Shown here piece after piece: positions 21,806 through 33,727 of a DNA stretch of 64,000 nt. Made by a program: the position numbers and the translations under genes. The notes under the pieces are model-generated. The model ran no database searches, was not told the DNA's origin, and saw only the letters and a program-made list of their open reading frames with translations. Position 1 is the stretch's first letter. The number at the start of each line of letters is the position of its first letter. Source of the stretch: Euryodendron excelsum (lineage: Eukaryota; Streptophyta; Magnoliopsida; Ericales; Pentaphylacaceae); assembly GCA_033060915.1 (NCBI GenBank), contig CM065383.1, positions 10,108,501 through 10,172,500 on the forward strand. The letters are read 5' to 3'.

Positions 21806-24016
21806 TTATCCCCTGGAAAAATAGATGTCTCCTCTAAACAATCTACGGACAGCAGACTTGAACTGTTCGGCAGCCGCTTTCTCCTTCTCTGCCTTATCCT
21901 TTTCAGCAACAATCTCTAGAGCAAGTTGCCTTTAATGTTCGACATTGGCAACCACTTTCTTTGGATCTACAATGTCGTCCTCAGTGGTATCAAAGTAATC
22001 CGGGCAAAGACGCCATATATCTGTGGACTTGTCTAAACCGGTAACATGAAGGGTGTCGCTCCAGCCTTGCCGAAATATGGTACGGCTTAAATCCGCCATT
22101 TTAACAACCAGGCTATTGGCCGTTCTGTCTTCGCCTCTCTTCAAAATCACCTCCTTATCGGCCTTCAGCTTGGCCACTTCAGTTTGGAGTGCCTCAACCT
22201 CAGCATTAGCATTGTACAAATCACGGACTGCACATCAAATTTCTTCTGCAGGTCGGTCACTTCTTTATCCCTCCTTTCAAAATTCGCCTTCATCAGCAGA
22301 AGCTCGGCAGATGCCTGTTCGGCCTACTTCTTGAAAGTGATCCGATCCTTATTGGCATCAATCCACTTCTCCTTTAAGCGGAAATGTTCTTCAATGAGTT
22401 CCTGATGCACCTCGGCAAGCTTCTAAAAGCAGGTTATCGCCTCCAAGGAATTCAGGCAACCCTATACCAAAAAGAGAAGGTCGTATTAAAGCAGTTGTTT
22501 AGGAAAGTCTTTAAAACAGGTTAAAAGAGAGTGCCGACTTACCAACAATGAATCATGGAAGGCACCCATAAAGACAGCCGCATCGCTCGGCTCACCCAAC
22601 TTTGCCATATCTTTTTTTTTAAGAACGTTCTTCATAACACCAAAGGTTACCTCGGTCTACTCGATCATCGAGTCTGTTGTCGAGAAAGGTCGGCCTAAAA
22701 TGTCCGGCGTGATGGTAACAGCCTCGCCGACCTCATCTATGCGCCCTTTCCTTTTTGCTTCTTGGGTACTAGGGGCAGTACGGTCACCACTAAGCCCCTT
22801 TTTCTTTTGCTGTCAAGTCTTCGGCTTCTTTTGAACCGGAGGGGCCTCCTCCACAGTGGCCATCACCAGTTCAGCAGGAGGAGTGTCGATGGAAGTTGTG
22901 GCTGCCGACTTCAGCGGCCTGTCGGCAGTGGCGAACATTCTCTCCCTCAAACTCATACCGTCCTCTTCGTCGAAGGATGGCGTAGAACCCTGTGTTCTGG
23001 CTAGAATCTTAATTCGATGGTCTGGAACCGTGAATGGCGATGAACTTGATGCCGAGCTGTGGGACTTTGATCGTGCTTCACGTTGTTCTTCGATGACGGG
23101 CTCCGACGGAGGAGCAACTGCAATTGCCACTCTGGTCGGGCTACGGGCCCTTTCAATAGAATGCCGATAGGAATCTCCTCGAAATCTCCTTCGGCACCTT
23201 CCTTTGCCAATCTCGCAAGAGTACTCTGGGGAACACCCGTATTGGCGGTGAAGGTTGAATATCGAAGCGGGTAGGCGAGTAAGACGTGTGCGGCTCGAGC
23301 GACGTGCCTCAACCTGCCTTCACCGAGGTAGTTCAAAACCTTGTTGAGGTCGTCAAAGTTAACCAACCAGTCGCGTGCTTTCGACCGCTTCTCCTTATTT
23401 TCTGCAAAAATGGCACAATCAGATTCGGATCAACGTCAGAAATTAAGGGACACATAGCATAAGAGGTCGGCATCAAACCTATTTCAAAAGGAACTCTAGA
23501 GCATCGGATAGCCTACCTTTCCTCCTCAGGAACGTTGCCGAACTCCCAGGGCCCGGTTACCCAAACCCTAACATTATCAACGCCCTTCCCGGAGGAAGGC
23601 AGGCACTTCACTAACTCTAAGGACTTGTCAACGGCTCGGAGGCAGACTTTGTAACTACCCCTGACCTTACAAAGCGAGTAACAGTAATCCAGTTCGGCAA
23701 GACCCAGGTTCATACCCAGGCGCCGATTAATCTCAAGCATACCAAAGAAGATCCTATAGATGTTCGATGACAACTGAGAGGGCGATACCTTGTTTTTTAC
23801 TATGAACTTATAAAGAAGAGGATTAAAGGGAAACCTAAGTCCCCCTTCCACAATGGCAATAACCGGGAACGGCACCCCCTTTTCGGTCTCTCCCATATGG
23901 TGGTCCTCAGGATCGACTAGCTCTAAACCGATCTCATCCGGGATGTCGAACCTAGCCCTAAATGCGACAATGGTCGTCGGACCATCTAACATTCTTGGAA
24001 GACGAGATGCCGTCAA
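21806..24016 (-). pseudogene. Element B antisense ORF (gypsy-type transposon domain plus coiled coil), spliced
   Basis: ATG at 24016, reading against the element. Exon 1 (to about 23522) holds the PF04195-like domain: PFPVIAIVEGGLRFPFNPLLYKF, SPSQLSSNIYRI, WVTGPWEF. A donor (aag|gtaggc) and acceptor (tttttgcag, about 23400) define intron 1. Exon 2 (23399 to about 22544) is disordered, with one frameshift near 23130. A clean donor (gtaagt at 22538-22543) and acceptor (ggtatag near 22465) define intron 2. The last exon is a coiled coil (EVEALQTEVAKLKADKE), then CPDYFDTTEDD, to a stop at 21806; it contains an in-frame stop near 21931. Its role in the element is unknown. Confidence 0.75.
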
Positions 24017-24296
24017 GGGACAACCGTCGAAGCACAGAGAAACAGAGAGAAAAACAAAAGAGGTGTGGGCTCAAAAAACACTTACAGTGGTAGGTGCCAA
24101 GATAGCCGACGCACATGCTAGACAAAAGGAAAACGATAGCAATGATGATGCTCTGTCGAAACGTCGCATCAGTCGTCGATTCGACGACACCCCATCAATG
24201 AATCTTTTAAAATTCCCACCATCCGTGTGGCCAGGTAACCATTACAGCCCTTGGCCGCTTTAAAAGTCAAAACGACATAAAGGCTGGTGGGCAGTT

Positions 24297-24879
24297 ATCG
24301 GGGAATAGCCCGCGGCCCAACCCAGCGGGTTAGGCCCAATTTACGTGAATTAAAGATGGACTACTTGACGGCCCGAATCAAAGTTATAGGACGGGCTGGC
24401 CAAAACCGCCAACCCCCCTCCCGCCATGACCCAAACCGCTAGCGGTGTTCAAGCATTTAATGCAGAGTTGACTCGCATTAAATGCGGAAGCAGCTTCCCA
24501 CGCGACGTTGACGTGCACGTCCGGTCAGCCGGCATCCCCAGCGACGGTGAACCAAACCCTGTAAGTGGTCAGGCGACGTCAATGATAATGCCTACCCAAC
24601 AGGCTATAAGGGCCTGCTGGTAGGCCAAGGCCAAACACACTCCGTCGATCTGGCTATAAATACCCAAGAGATTGAGACCCAGGTACGAACAACTAACTCG
24701 AAGCATTCACAACTCTCATTCATTTTTATCTCAATTAAACTTGCTAACTTAATCTTCGAAGTGTGATCGGCCTACCAAGGGTTGACCCATTCTAACCTTC
24801 TTCTTTTGCAGGGAGTTTGGACTCATTCATTCGGGCTTGAGAGTTCGGCCCAGCTTTCTCGAAAAATCCTACCTACAGT
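24297..24879 (+). repeat. 3' LTR of element B
   Basis: TATCGGGGAATAG...CCTACCTACA, 583 bp, followed by the target duplication gttat. Its first bases (TATC for TGTG) have mutated. TATA box at about 24655. Confidence 0.92.
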
Positions 24880-24916
24880 TATCATCAAAATCAATATGGG
24901 GATCAATCTTGAGTCA

Positions 24917-27033
24917 ATATTCCCCTCTAGCTTGGGAGACGTGGCCCTGCAATGGTTCAACAGGTTACCGTCCAGGTTGATGTCAAACTGGAAGCGACTT
25001 GCCGAGCTCTTTACTGCACGCTTCATAGCCAATAGCATGCAACCTAAGGAGATCAATTTCCTACTAACCCTAAGAAAGGGCGAGGGAGAAGGATTGCGAC
25101 CATAAGTAAGGCGTTATTAGGAGGCCTACAACGAGATCGACGAATGCAACGAGCAGCTGGCTGTAACCCAATTCAAGATCAGCTTGCCCAGGGAGCACCG
25201 TTTGCAGTAATCTTTAATAAAAAAGCCAACCCTCACCGTACAGAAGTTGATATTTAGAATCGAGCGATATGCCCGATTCGATGAAGATGTGCCTCAGCCG
25301 ACTTCAGAGAAGGTCAGCATAGTTACTGAAAGAACAAACAGAAAAGATGCTAAGAAGTCTCGCCAAGAAAACAATAACAACTAGGGCAAGAAGATGAATG
25401 ATGGAATCTACATAGTCTTCAAAGATTCCATTTACAAAATCTTGTCCCAGATTTGCGATAAGCCCTTTTTCAAATAGCCCCCGAAACTTGGAGGAGACCT
25501 TGCGTCCCGAGACCGGAAGAAGTTCTGCTCCTATCATTGGAAGAAAGGGAATCAGACAGAGCAGTGTCGGCATCTCAAAAACCACTTGGAAGACTTAGCC
25601 AAGGTTGGTCATCTTGACCAGTACATTAATCGGGAAAAGACGAAACGCGTGGTCGAGCAATCACGGATGGAGGGTGTCCTATAGAAGGAGAACGAAGTAA
25701 GACCAGTCTGAGTGATCAACGTGTTGCACGATTTGGCTAAATTAGAGGCCGTTGACCTGCACCGATATTGGGTTGAGATACAGAAGGCTGCGCATTTAAG
25801 AGAGGTAATCCAGACACAAACTCCATCCAAAAAGCTTAAGGTTGACAGCAACACTGCATACATAACCTTCACTGATGAAGACCCTGTGGGAGTACAGAAC
25901 CCCCACAATGATACCTTGGTTGTAACATTAAGAATGGTGGATTGCGACGTGAGAAGATTGCTCATTAACCAAGGAAGTTCTTCCTAAGTCATATACTACA
26001 GCCTTTTTTAAAAATTAAAGCTAAAAGAGTCTAATCTCCAGCCATCTCTCAACCCATTGGTCGGGTTTAGCTCGGACTTAGTCTGGCCTTTAGGGAATTA
26101 CGTTGCAGATAAAGTTCCTGGTAGTCAATGTGCCTTCCCCTTATAATACAATTATGGGGCGTACTTGGTTGCACCTCATGAAGGCTATCCCATCATCCTA
26201 CCATCAACTGATCAAATTCTCTGTCCCCGGTGGAGAAGGAGAAATAAGGGGAGACCAAGTGGCCACCAAATAGTACTTTCTAACAGCATGCACAACAAAG
26301 ATGAAAGATGACAAGGTACAGATGATGGAGCTACGAGGATGTGCCTACTATCGACGATATGGGATAGACGCTGGAGAATAAAGCCATTAAAGAATTGAAG
26401 AAGATCCACATCGATCAGTAGGGTGAGAAATATTTCGTCATCGGCACGTCCTTGTCAAAAGTTGAGGAGAGCTCTCTAATTGAGCTGCTGACAAATTACC
26501 TTAAGGTGTTCACCTAGACTCCTTACGACATGCTGGGGATCGATGCCGAGGTTGTCTGCCACCAATTCAATATCGACCCAAAGTGCCGACCTGTGGTCCA
26601 AAAGGGAAGGAGGGTGGCAACAAAGCATGTGGACACCATTATTGAAAAAACCAAAAAACTCTTAGAGGCCAAGGCAATTCGGGAAGTCCATTACCCAAGC
26701 TGGCTTTCGAACACTGTGGTGGTAAAGAAGAAGGACAACAAGTGGAGGGTCTGCACTAACTTCACCGATTCAAACAAAGCGTGCCCTAAAAACCCTTTCC
26801 CTCTTCCCAAGATCGACCAACTCGTAGATGTAACAGCCAGTTTCGAGAGAATAAGCTTCTTGGATGCTTACCGAGGATATCACCAAATTCTTCTCCATCT
26901 AGATGATCAGGAGAAGACGGCCTTCATCATTCCAAAGGGTATCTTCTGTTACAAAGTAATGTTCTTTGTTCTGAAGAATGTCATAGCCACTTACCAGCGA
27001 TTGGTCACCAAAATGTTCAAAGACCATATCGGC
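24917..27033 (+). pseudogene. Element A gag (rest), protease and RT 5' part
   Basis: Gag resumes as IFPSSLGDVALQWFNRL, matching element B residue for residue with changes, through LTLRKGEGEGLR and then stops. The zinc-knuckle region (CSYHWKKGN, QCRHL) is at about 25530. The protease loop is LLINQGSSS then a stop (about 25960-25985), again Asn for Asp. RT starts around 26440; the open frame from 26530 has KWRVCTNFTDSNKACPK and FLDAYRGYHQI, and stops at 27033 where Y is inserted, seven residues before the YIDD motif. Confidence 0.88.
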
Positions 27034-29113
27034 TGTTGAGTTAAGGTTAATCAGTTGAGTATCCAACAAGAAGATTACTTAGGTAATCTTATTCATAAAG
27101 AGATTGAAGATACTCAAGAAGTTCAACAAGTATTGAAAAGTAGGATGCAAGCTTTAGAATTCTATCATGGTGATTTGTTTTGGAAATATAAAGATTGATA
27201 TAAGGACTTAAAGACTGAAGATCTGACATGGTTTACACATCATTATGAAGACCCTCGATCCTTATAAATATATCAATCCACTAAAGCATCATGTATGCTA
27301 TGAACCTTTATAATGGTTGATTGTTTTGCTCTAAATCTAAAAAATGCATTAAGGCATAAAGCATAAAAGAAAGGGGGAGCAAGTTTCTGTTTCAAATAAG
27401 TTTATGCTTGTCACATTGGAAAATATTGAAGAACGTGTGTTGAGGAGCTTGTCAAACAAATTTCTGGATAATGAGTGGACTCATGAAAAATGAAGAGTCG
27501 CCTCCTGATCAAAGAAGCAACAAGCTTGGAGACCAAGTAGACAATGAGTGGACTCATTGTAATGAAGAGTCGCCTCATGGAGACAGACGCAGAAAGCCTG
27601 AAGACTAAATGATCAATGAGCGGACTCATAGAGATGAAGAGTCGCCTCATGACAACAGAAGCAAAAGACTGAAGATCAAATGTACAAAGAGCGGACTCCT
27701 GAAGATGAAGAGTCACCACATGAAGGTCAGCAAACTAGAAATAGAGATCGGCAACAAGTGCCTACACCTTCTACATTAAAGACCTAGTGATAAGAAATCA
27801 CAAGACTTAAAAGCTTCATTGAAAATTGTATTGAAGTCTTGAATGAATGGAAGAAGAGCTTATTGATTGAAGAATCGTAGAAGAAATCAAGTTGATGAAG
27901 ATCAAGTAAGGATATTAAAGATGTTCAAAGAAGGATAGAAGATTAGTTAAAGAAAAGAGATCTCAAGTCTTGGAAGCTCTCTTGAAAATTTTGAAGAGGA
28001 CTTGGATCAATGGAAGAAATGATGCTGATTGAAGAACTCTACAAGTAATCAAAATAAAATGAATTTCATCTCGAAGAGATTGAAGGTGTTCTTGAAGTCA
28101 ATATACCTTGAAGAAGTGTTTTCAAGCCTTAGAAAGCTTATTTGGATAGCCCTTGAAGAACTTGAAAACAACGGAAAAGATTGTACAAAAACTTGCAATA
28201 ATCAAGTTTTCTGGGCTAAGGAGTCGACACATGAAGACAGTGGCCAAATCTGAAGAATAGATAGTCATTTGTCGACACATGAAAGTCAGGTGCAAGTCAG
28301 GAGTCGACACATGGAGGCAGTGAACAAAATCTGAAGATGTAAACTTGATGTGTCAACACATAAAGTTAAGTGTCGACACATGGGCTTCAACGGCTCTATT
28401 TTTTACTGTTATAACAATGTGATATTGCATCAAATGGTCTCATATCCACAACCAACGCCTATAATCAACTCAAGGCTATATATAGAAGATCCCCCACACA
28501 TATATGATCATGATGAACACAAGATCAAATGCTAAAAAGCCAGATTTAATCTCCTACATCTTATACTCTGTTTTTATTGATTTGAGGGGGTTCTTGAGTG
28601 AGCTGAAAATTTATTTATATACTCTTTGAGAGAGAGTTATTTATTTTATCACCTTTATCTATTGTTGGGTGAGATTGTAAACTTGTAAGTTTGAGTGTAG
28701 CTTGGGAAAAACACTTGTAAGTTTTAGAGAAACTTGGACAAAATCTCTTGGGTTTTAAGAGCTTGGGAAAGAGCTCTTGTAAGAAGTGAGCTGGGCACTT
28801 GGAGAAAAACCAGTAGCTGTGTAAAGGAATTTTACATAGTGAAATACCTCCGAGAGGATCGAGAAAGAGAGGACGTAGGCAAGGGTTAGCCGAACCTCTG
28901 TAAAATTCTTGTGCCTTCATTCTTCATTTCTTGCTTTGTTTTTCTTCCTCACTTATAATACTTGCTTGCATTGCATTATATAATTTGTTTACTTGAGTTA
29001 TACTTTGATTAGTCACTGTTATATTACTCAATCAGTTTTTAATTGCATTATTTGATATAAATTCCGTAAAACCCAATTCACCCCCCCTCTTGGGTTGCAT
29101 ACTTGGGCTAACA
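27034..29113 (+). mobile_element. Solo LTR Y, copia-type (Maximus/SIRE-like), in the element A RT gene
   Basis: TGTTGAGTTAAGG...TTGGGCTAACA, 2080 bp, with a perfect target duplication tcggc (27029-27033 and 29114-29118). The 3' end (cccaattcaccccccctc, then ttgggttgc) is a hallmark of long copia LTRs and is shared with X. It contains four ~72-bp repeats with gagtggactcat/gaagagtcgcct (27467-27720) and repeated gtcgacacatg motifs (28220-28380). No coding sequence, so it arose by LTR-LTR recombination or is a LARD-like remnant. Confidence 0.85.
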
Positions 29114-29291
29114 TCGGCAACACTATAGAGGTCTACATTGATGATATGGTGGTGAAAAGTAAAGTCAATAGCTCCCATTTGGAGGATTTGAAAGGAGTGT
29201 TTGACATCTTGAAGCAATATAAAATGAGGCTAAACGCCTTCAAATGCGTGTTCGGAGTCAATTCGAAGAAATTTCTAGGGTTCTTGGTCAC
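29114..29291 (+). pseudogene. Element A RT, catalytic segment between Y and Z
   Basis: It carries the duplicated target, then [30 protein letters not shown] and KFLGFLV. The YIDD catalytic motif is intact. It is bounded by the two solo LTRs and is continuous with 27033 on the left and 33733 on the right once those are removed. Confidence 0.88.
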
Positions 29292-29869
29292 TGTAAGCAC
29301 CCTATTTTTGCCTGCTCGGCAATCTTCGGCCTGACCGAACTCCCTTTCAAAACCTCGTAAGCACATTCAAGCCCAAATCAACTTTCAAACCCCTATCCAA
29401 TTAGTTAGCAGCTTCTCGGGCTCGCTGGGCCCAATAGAGGCCTAATAACCAAACCTGCCCCTTGGGCCTCCAGGCACGTTTTGAAAAAGCTCAAAATCCC
29501 TCAAAATGATAAGTCCACCCTTCCAAAATGTTACTAAAGTGTTAGGTGTACTCCACGCCTATCCAGTCTAATTTTGGTCCCATTCCGGCTAACCCCGGTC
29601 GAAATGACTGTTTTGCCCCTAAACACCCCAGCACTGCACAAACCTCACCGAACGGTAAAAGACTCTTCTAAAAACATCCCTGAACGACTCGGTACACTTA
29701 ACATGACATCCCGATCCATTTCTGACCATTTTCAAATAAACCTAGCCAAAATGACCATTTTGCCCCTGACAACCCTAACACACACTAAAACAACACCGGT
29801 TCTAGGATATTGAACGACGGGTCTTGTCACATACCCTTATTTAATCTAAGGAGGACCTTATGACGCTAA

Positions 29870-30340
29870 ACACTTGCGAGTCGATAAAAGTCCCTCGGAG
29901 CGTCTCGCAGACGCTTCACCAGCATTGCCTTTTCTCCAGATTCCCTAGTTATAACGCACCGTCAAACGACTTGAGAAGTGCGTAAACCAGGGAACTCCCA
30001 AAAGCTCGTCTATAGGCCTTTCCATCGATACGACTCGATCGGATAGATCGCTTCTCGAAGCCCCTCATCATATGGCTCAAAAACTACTACTTTCAACAAC
30101 CCCTAGAGCGTCTCACAGACGCTCCGCCAAGGTTGACTTTTTTCCAATTTCCTAATTAAAACGCACCATTAAATGACTTGAGAAATGCATAAATTAGGGA
30201 ATTCTTTAAGGTATTTTCAGAGTGCTTTCCATCAGCACGGTCCGATCGGAGAGCTCGCTTCCCGAAGGCCTTGATCATGCGACGCAAAAATAGCCACTTT
30301 CGAACACCCACGGAGCGTATCACAGACGCTCCGCAAAGAT
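29870..30340. repeat. Three ~207-bp direct repeats in the Z LTR (U3)
   Basis: The phrase gagcgtctcrcagacgct starts at 29898 and 30106 and, slightly changed, at 30313. Around it gtgcgtaaaccaggga-like, cgatcggatagatcgct-like and cttcccgaagg-like phrases repeat with the same spacing. Each phrase contains an imperfect dyad (agcgtct/agacgct). Confidence 0.8.
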
Positions 30341-30657
30341 GTCTTTTTATGCACGCTTCCCGAGACGATATCCCATGCTTCCGAACACAATTCAAACTTT
30401 CCGAAAACATGAAAGTTCACGAGAAACCTTAGGAGAACATCTTGGGTTCAACCGATTCCCCTGAAACCTTCCCAGTTGGCTCAATTATTGAGGCAAAGTT
30501 TAAACGAACCTTTTCGGTGGCAGAGCGTATGCTACATGCGCTCAGATTTTGATCAGATCGACCAAATTTCGATCAACAGTCAAGATTGAGTCAGTACAAT
30601 GGGTGTCACGTGGTGTTCTGCCAGTGGAATAGTACCCGCGCATGTAGCACATGCGCC

Positions 30658-30723
30658 TGTGTAAATTTTACACATGCACATGTCCTACATACGCCAGTGT
30701 CCGAAAGTTTTGCCTATAAATAG
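30658..30723 (+). promoter_or_regulatory. Promoter region of the Z LTR
   Basis: tataaatag at 30715-30723, preceded by a perfect 17-base palindrome (8-base arms tgtgtaaa/tttacaca) at 30658-30674 and by catgtag/gcgcatg inverted phrases (30638-30657). This is where LTR transcription would be set up. Confidence 0.6.
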
Positions 30724-31969
30724 AGGCCTTCCCCTTTGCATATTCCAGGTTTGAAATTGATGCGAAGCTCTGCTAAAACCGCTCCAAAACTTTGAATCCT
30801 TACATATATTCCACCTCTCCAACACTTAGGCTAGATTCTACCTCCCTCAAGCCTATACACTTCACCTACAAGGCCTTATACACCATTACACACTCCATTC
30901 CAGCCCCTCAAGCCTTCTTGAAGTCATTCGAACTCCAATCAAGACATCCATTGAAGACTACAAGTGTGTTGAAGGCAAAAGGTGGTATCGCTTTTACATT
31001 TGTGTCTTTCCCCACTCTTCTCTTCTCCCTCCTAGCCTACTTAGGCTATTCTCTATTTTAATCCCCATCTACAACCCTCCATTCTTGCATGCTTGAGCCA
31101 AGAAGGCTTTTAGATCATGCCTAGAGGAAATCAAGTGAGAGCCACCGTGTAGGGGGACCTCTCACTAGCCTACTTTAAGATGATATGGCCTAGGAGCCCC
31201 TTGTTTATGTGGTGTAGCCTAAAAGCCTTGTATGTAATCATGACCCCTTACATATTACTATTTTGATCATGTCTTGTATGCTTGGCTTCATTTTATGCTT
31301 GTTGTCATGTTCTATAATGCTCACATTACTCTTAAACTCCATGTCATTTTCAAGCCCTACATGTCTTTCAAAAATTGTTCTAAGAGTTAGCTCCTTAAAG
31401 TTTAGGATGAGACTTTAGAAATCATGCCTTAAAAAATCCCCTACTAACTCCTTAACTCTCACCTTGGCATCATGACATTTTAACTTGCATAAGGGTTGCT
31501 TTCCAATTCTCAAATTTCCAAGATTTCTATTCTTTTAAGTGTAGTGGTTGGAATGGCCCCATGTAACCCTCTCTTGAGTGGTTTTCCTTTTATTTGGCCA
31601 TAGGAACCCTCTCTTGATGGAATGACCTCCTACAAAAATGATTTTCAAAACTCTCTCCAAAGATGATTTTCAAAAATGCATTCTTTCCATCTTTGTATTA
31701 AAAATGGTGTCTTAAAAAGTTGTCATCACCATGTTGATTTTTGGACCCCTTACACTCTTGTCAAGATTATGGTTATAATAGCCATGAGGAAACCTTTCTT
31801 GGAATGGTCTCTAATCACCAACCATATAAACCATACTCTTGGCTACAGTCAAAATTTTCATGGAAATGATCTTCAAAAGGGTTGTCCACCAAAGTCCATT
31901 GCATAACATGTTTTCTTTTTCAAAGCTCTTTCCAAAAGTGCATTAAACCAACTTTCAAAACCATTTTCC

Positions 31970-32340
31970 AATCCAACCTTAGGTTAACTTGACCCTAGTT
32001 ATCCAACCTTAGGTTAACTTGACCCTAGTTATCCAACCCTAGGATAACTTGACCCTAGTTGCCCAACCCTAGGTTAACTTGACCCTAGTTCACTCAGCTT
32101 AGGTTGACCTAACCCGAAGTCATCCTAACCTTAGGTTAACCCTTCTCTAGTTAGTTAACCCTAGGTCACCTTAATCTTAGGTTAACCGAACTCTAGTTAG
32201 TTAACCCTAGGTCACCTTAACCTTAGGTTAACTTAACCTTAGTTAGTTAACCATAAGTCATCTTAACTCTAGGTTAACCTAACCTAAGTTAGTGAACTTT
32301 AAGTCACCCTTAACCATAGGCTAACCCAATATAGGTTAAT
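31970..32340. repeat. Tandem repeat of 30-bp units grading into ~57-bp units (Z LTR)
   Basis: Four near-identical 30-bp units (ccaaccttaggttaacttga...ccctagttat) from about 31974 to 32093, then longer units with ttagttaaccctaggtcacc. The unit is rich in ccctag and ttaggtt, which resemble telomere words but are not TTTAGGG arrays. Confidence 0.85.
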
Positions 32341-33727
32341 TCACTTCAAGGTTCCAACTCTTGAACCCTTTTCTAAATGATCACTCAATTTCAAACTATT
32401 CTCATAACCCATTTTTCCAAAACCTCCTACTCTCTTGATTAAAAAAAAAACCAACTCCATAAACTTTTCAAATGTTCTTACACTCCATCTTCAAGGCATT
32501 TCCACAAATGTTTTCAAAAGGTTACAAACCTAAGGTGTCCCTAGCCCTCTCATGGTTAGGGATTCCAAGGATAAGTGATAAATCAAGAACAACCTCTAAG
32601 GTTGTCCATATTAGGATTCCAAACCCTTAGCCATTTCTAAAAACCACTTTCAAAAACTAATTCATCAAAACATTCTAAAATCATGCCTCCAAGGTTTTCA
32701 AAACAAGACTTCAAAAGCACTTTCAAGTTCTCTTGAGTCATGCCAAAGCATTTTTCAAAACTCCCTTAAGTTGATCCAAAAACATTTTCAAAACACTCCA
32801 CCATCCAATTTCAAGTCAAAATTTCCAAGACACAAAGAGTCTTCAACTTCCAAGACCACAAAGTGTCTTAAACTTTTCCAAAGACCTCCAAGTGTCTTAA
32901 ACTTTTTCAAAGACCTTAAAGTGTCTTAAACTTTTCAAAGACCCTAAAGTATCTTCAAACCTTCCAAAGGCCCTAATGCGCCTATTTTCCATCGGGCTCT
33001 TGCCCGAACTACGAATGACCTAATTCTCGTCAAATGAGATACGTAAGCAACCTAAAAGGGTGCGGTCATAACTTTTACTTCACCTCTAATCCCTTTTTCA
33101 AAAATTCCAATCAATTTAAAGTTTCTATTCCAAATTCTTTCAAAACCCCCATTATTTTCAAACTTCTTCCAAAAACTTGCATCATGCATCATCCATTCGA
33201 AAAATGATGACTAAATCCCGTTTTCAAAATTTTAAAATGGATATTAAGTGGACAATGATAACCGATTATTCTAGTGAGTGAACAAAAGGGTAATTAGATA
33301 TGTAGGTACCGAAAGGGCAGGGTATGATGATGATCTTAGGATATCTTCCCTACACGTAACCAACCCCCGAACTATAGATTTCTGTTTTCAAATAACCAAA
33401 ATGGAGTTATTTTCCAAAAGGGCTTAAATCTTTCTAAAGGTTGCCAAACAACCTATTTTCTTAAAAACCCTATCTTGAGGGAGTTTCCAAAACCTTTTCC
33501 AAAAACCCTAAGTTTAGTCTTTGGATTAACACTTAGTTTTAGGTGCCCTAATTCACCTTAATCAAGTTAGGTGGCGACTCTTATTTTTTTGAAAAGCCCT
33601 TAGTCAAACCAATTTTCAAACCTAGTCGCACTTGTCATTTTAGAAGGATGAGTTCTAGTGACAGAGTTCCGTGCTTTTTGTCTCCAAGCTGAAAGGACCT
33701 TAGACACCCAAAAACCAAGGCGCGACA

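Larger units (their letters stand above)
14801..24879 (+). mobile_element. Element B: full-length Ty3/gypsy Tat-clade retrotransposon
   Basis: LTRs at 14801-15381 and 24297-24879 are flanked by a perfect target duplication gttat (14796-14800 and 24880-24884), about 10.1 kb in all, inserted in the solo LTR X. Contents in order: PBS, gag, zinc-knuckle/protease, RT, RNase H, a second (archaeal-type) RNase H, integrase, a nine-unit tandem repeat, a spliced antisense ORF, polypurine tract (aaggctggtgggcag) and LTR. The dual RNase H, LTR type and antisense ORF place it in the Tat clade. At least one stop or frameshift hits every gene, so it cannot move on its own. Confidence 0.95.
29292..33727 (+). 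mobile_element. Solo LTR Z, 4.4-kb LTR of an Ogre/Tat- or Tekay-like gypsy element
   Basis: TGTAAGCACCC...GGCGCGACA, 4436 bp, with a perfect target duplication gtcac (29287-29291 and 33728-33732). It has a TATA box (tataaatag, 30715) and no protein-coding frame. Near the end is ttaggtggcgactc followed by a C/T-poor leader. The terminal sequence and great length resemble Ogre-type LTRs, but I cannot separate that from other long-LTR gypsy groups without a search. Internal repeats are listed separately. It interrupts RT after KFLGFLVT. Confidence 0.85.

Noticed and set aside
31970..32340. Telomere-like repeat (ccctag, ttaggtt words)
   Set aside because: Units are 30 and ~57 bp with interspersed gttaac; there is no run of TTTAGGG or CCCTAAA.
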